Assembly (NCBI GenBank): GCA_019237515.1
Contig: JAFAGX010000470.1
Span: 1 to 5,573 of the forward strand
Source of the DNA: Acidobacteriaceae bacterium
GTDB taxonomy: Bacteria; Acidobacteriota; Terriglobia; Terriglobales; SbA1
Length of the DNA: 5,573 nt
Direction of reading: 5' to 3'
Below are positions 5,169 to 5,573 of the stretch, one piece after another. Position 1 is the first letter of the stretch. The number at the start of each line of letters is the position of its first letter. Below the pieces are notes generated by a model. The model saw only the letters and a program-made list of their open reading frames with translations, was not told where the DNA came from and did not search any database. A program made the position numbers and the translations under genes.

Positions 5169-5573
5169 ACGCGAACAAAAATTCTTTCGTTCTCAATTCC
5201 TTGATCATATCTCTCAGCTTGGCAGCCGCCTCGAACTCGAACCGCTTGGCAGCTTCGCGCATATCGTTTTCGAGCTTTGCGATGTAAGCATCCAGTTCTT
5301 CCTGCGATTTGAAATCGGGGATGCCATCAACTTCGGCTCCGGTCAGATCGGTGTAATCGGCCTCAACGATGCTGGCCAGCGACATGTCGAGCGGACGCAC
5401 AATGGACTGGGGCGTAATTCCATTGGCTTGGTTATAGGCTTCCTGAATGGCGCGGCGCCGCTCCGTCTCCTTCAGGGCGAACGCGATCGACGGGGTTGTC
5501 TGGTCGGCGTAGAGCAGAACCGTTCCATCCAGATTTCGGGCGGCGCGGCCGATGGTTTGGATCAGCGAGGTTT
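5167..5573 (-). CDS. uvrB: UvrB, excinuclease ABC subunit B (C-terminal 134 residues, 5' truncated by window)
   Basis: The frame is open from the right edge (first full codon at 5571) to a TAA at 5169-5167 and encodes 134 residues. It begins TSLIQTIGRAARNLDGTVLLYAD, which contains helicase motif VI (QTIGRAAR, 5559-5536). It continues with ETERRRAIQEAYNQANGITP, the conserved end of the helicase core. After a variable acidic linker, the UVR domain that contacts UvrA and UvrC occupies about 5298-5191 (LDAYIAKLENDMREAAKRFEFEAAAKLRDMIKEL, of which MREAAKRFEFEAAAKLRDMI is the most characteristic part). UvrB verifies lesions and hands damaged DNA to UvrC in nucleotide excision repair. The ATPase motifs and damage-binding hairpin lie outside the window. 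A YfiT-like gene follows 11 bases downstream on the same strand. Confidence 0.96.
   Translation of the reverse strand, partial: TSLIQTIGRAARNLDGTVLLYADQTTPSIAFALKETERRRAIQEAYNQANGITPQSIVRPLDMSLASIVEADYTDLTGAEVDGIPDFKSQEELDAYIAKLENDMREAAKRFEFEAAAKLRDMIKELRTKEFLFA

Overview
The window is a gene-dense bacterial chromosomal segment of moderately high GC. It carries eight protein-coding genes, two of them cut by the window edges, and no RNA genes, CRISPR array or recognisable transposon. No gene-free gap exceeds about 120 bases. The protein set (RuvB, RuvA, RarA, UvrB, TsaC, a SpoU-type methyltransferase, a YdcF/SanA-like protein and a YfiT-like DinB-fold protein) is chromosomal housekeeping. Its general flavour, together with AT-rich repeats in a GC-rich background, suggests an acidobacterium or a related soil lineage. 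That placement is an impression, not a demonstration.

Layout. On the + strand, the 3' end of ruvB (1-216) is followed after a GC-rich palindromic spacer by a complete ruvA (279-869). On the - strand, converging on ruvA with a gap of only 15 bases, is rarA (885-2237). It is preceded in its own direction by a TrmH/SpoU-family RNA 2'-O-methyltransferase gene (2278-3117). A 97-base divergent spacer separates that gene from a + strand pair: tsaC (3215-3862) and a membrane-anchored DUF218 (YdcF/SanA-like) gene (3859-4485), overlapping by ATGA. A 115-base AT-rich convergent spacer follows. Then come two - strand genes: a YfiT/BstA-like gene (4601-5155), and upstream of it the 3' end of uvrB (5167-5573, running off the edge).

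How they fit together. Four genes handle DNA damage or stalled forks: RuvA and RuvB form the Holliday-junction branch-migration motor, RarA acts at stalled replication forks, and UvrB is the damage-verifying helicase of nucleotide excision repair. TsaC starts t6A tRNA modification and the SpoU protein methylates RNA, so translation maintenance is the second theme.

The most unusual signal is not a gene. Two intergenic regions (2244-2299 and 4485-4593) hold the same degenerate 7-base repeat (ATTCRAC/ATTCAAA), arranged as opposed inverted arrays. They share an 18-base block matching at 17 positions. The first copy runs into the methyltransferase gene, supplies its last codons and stop, and forms a hairpin just before rarA, which has no Shine-Dalgarno sequence. 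The second abuts the stop of the DUF218 gene. No previously undescribed multi-gene system is visible here.
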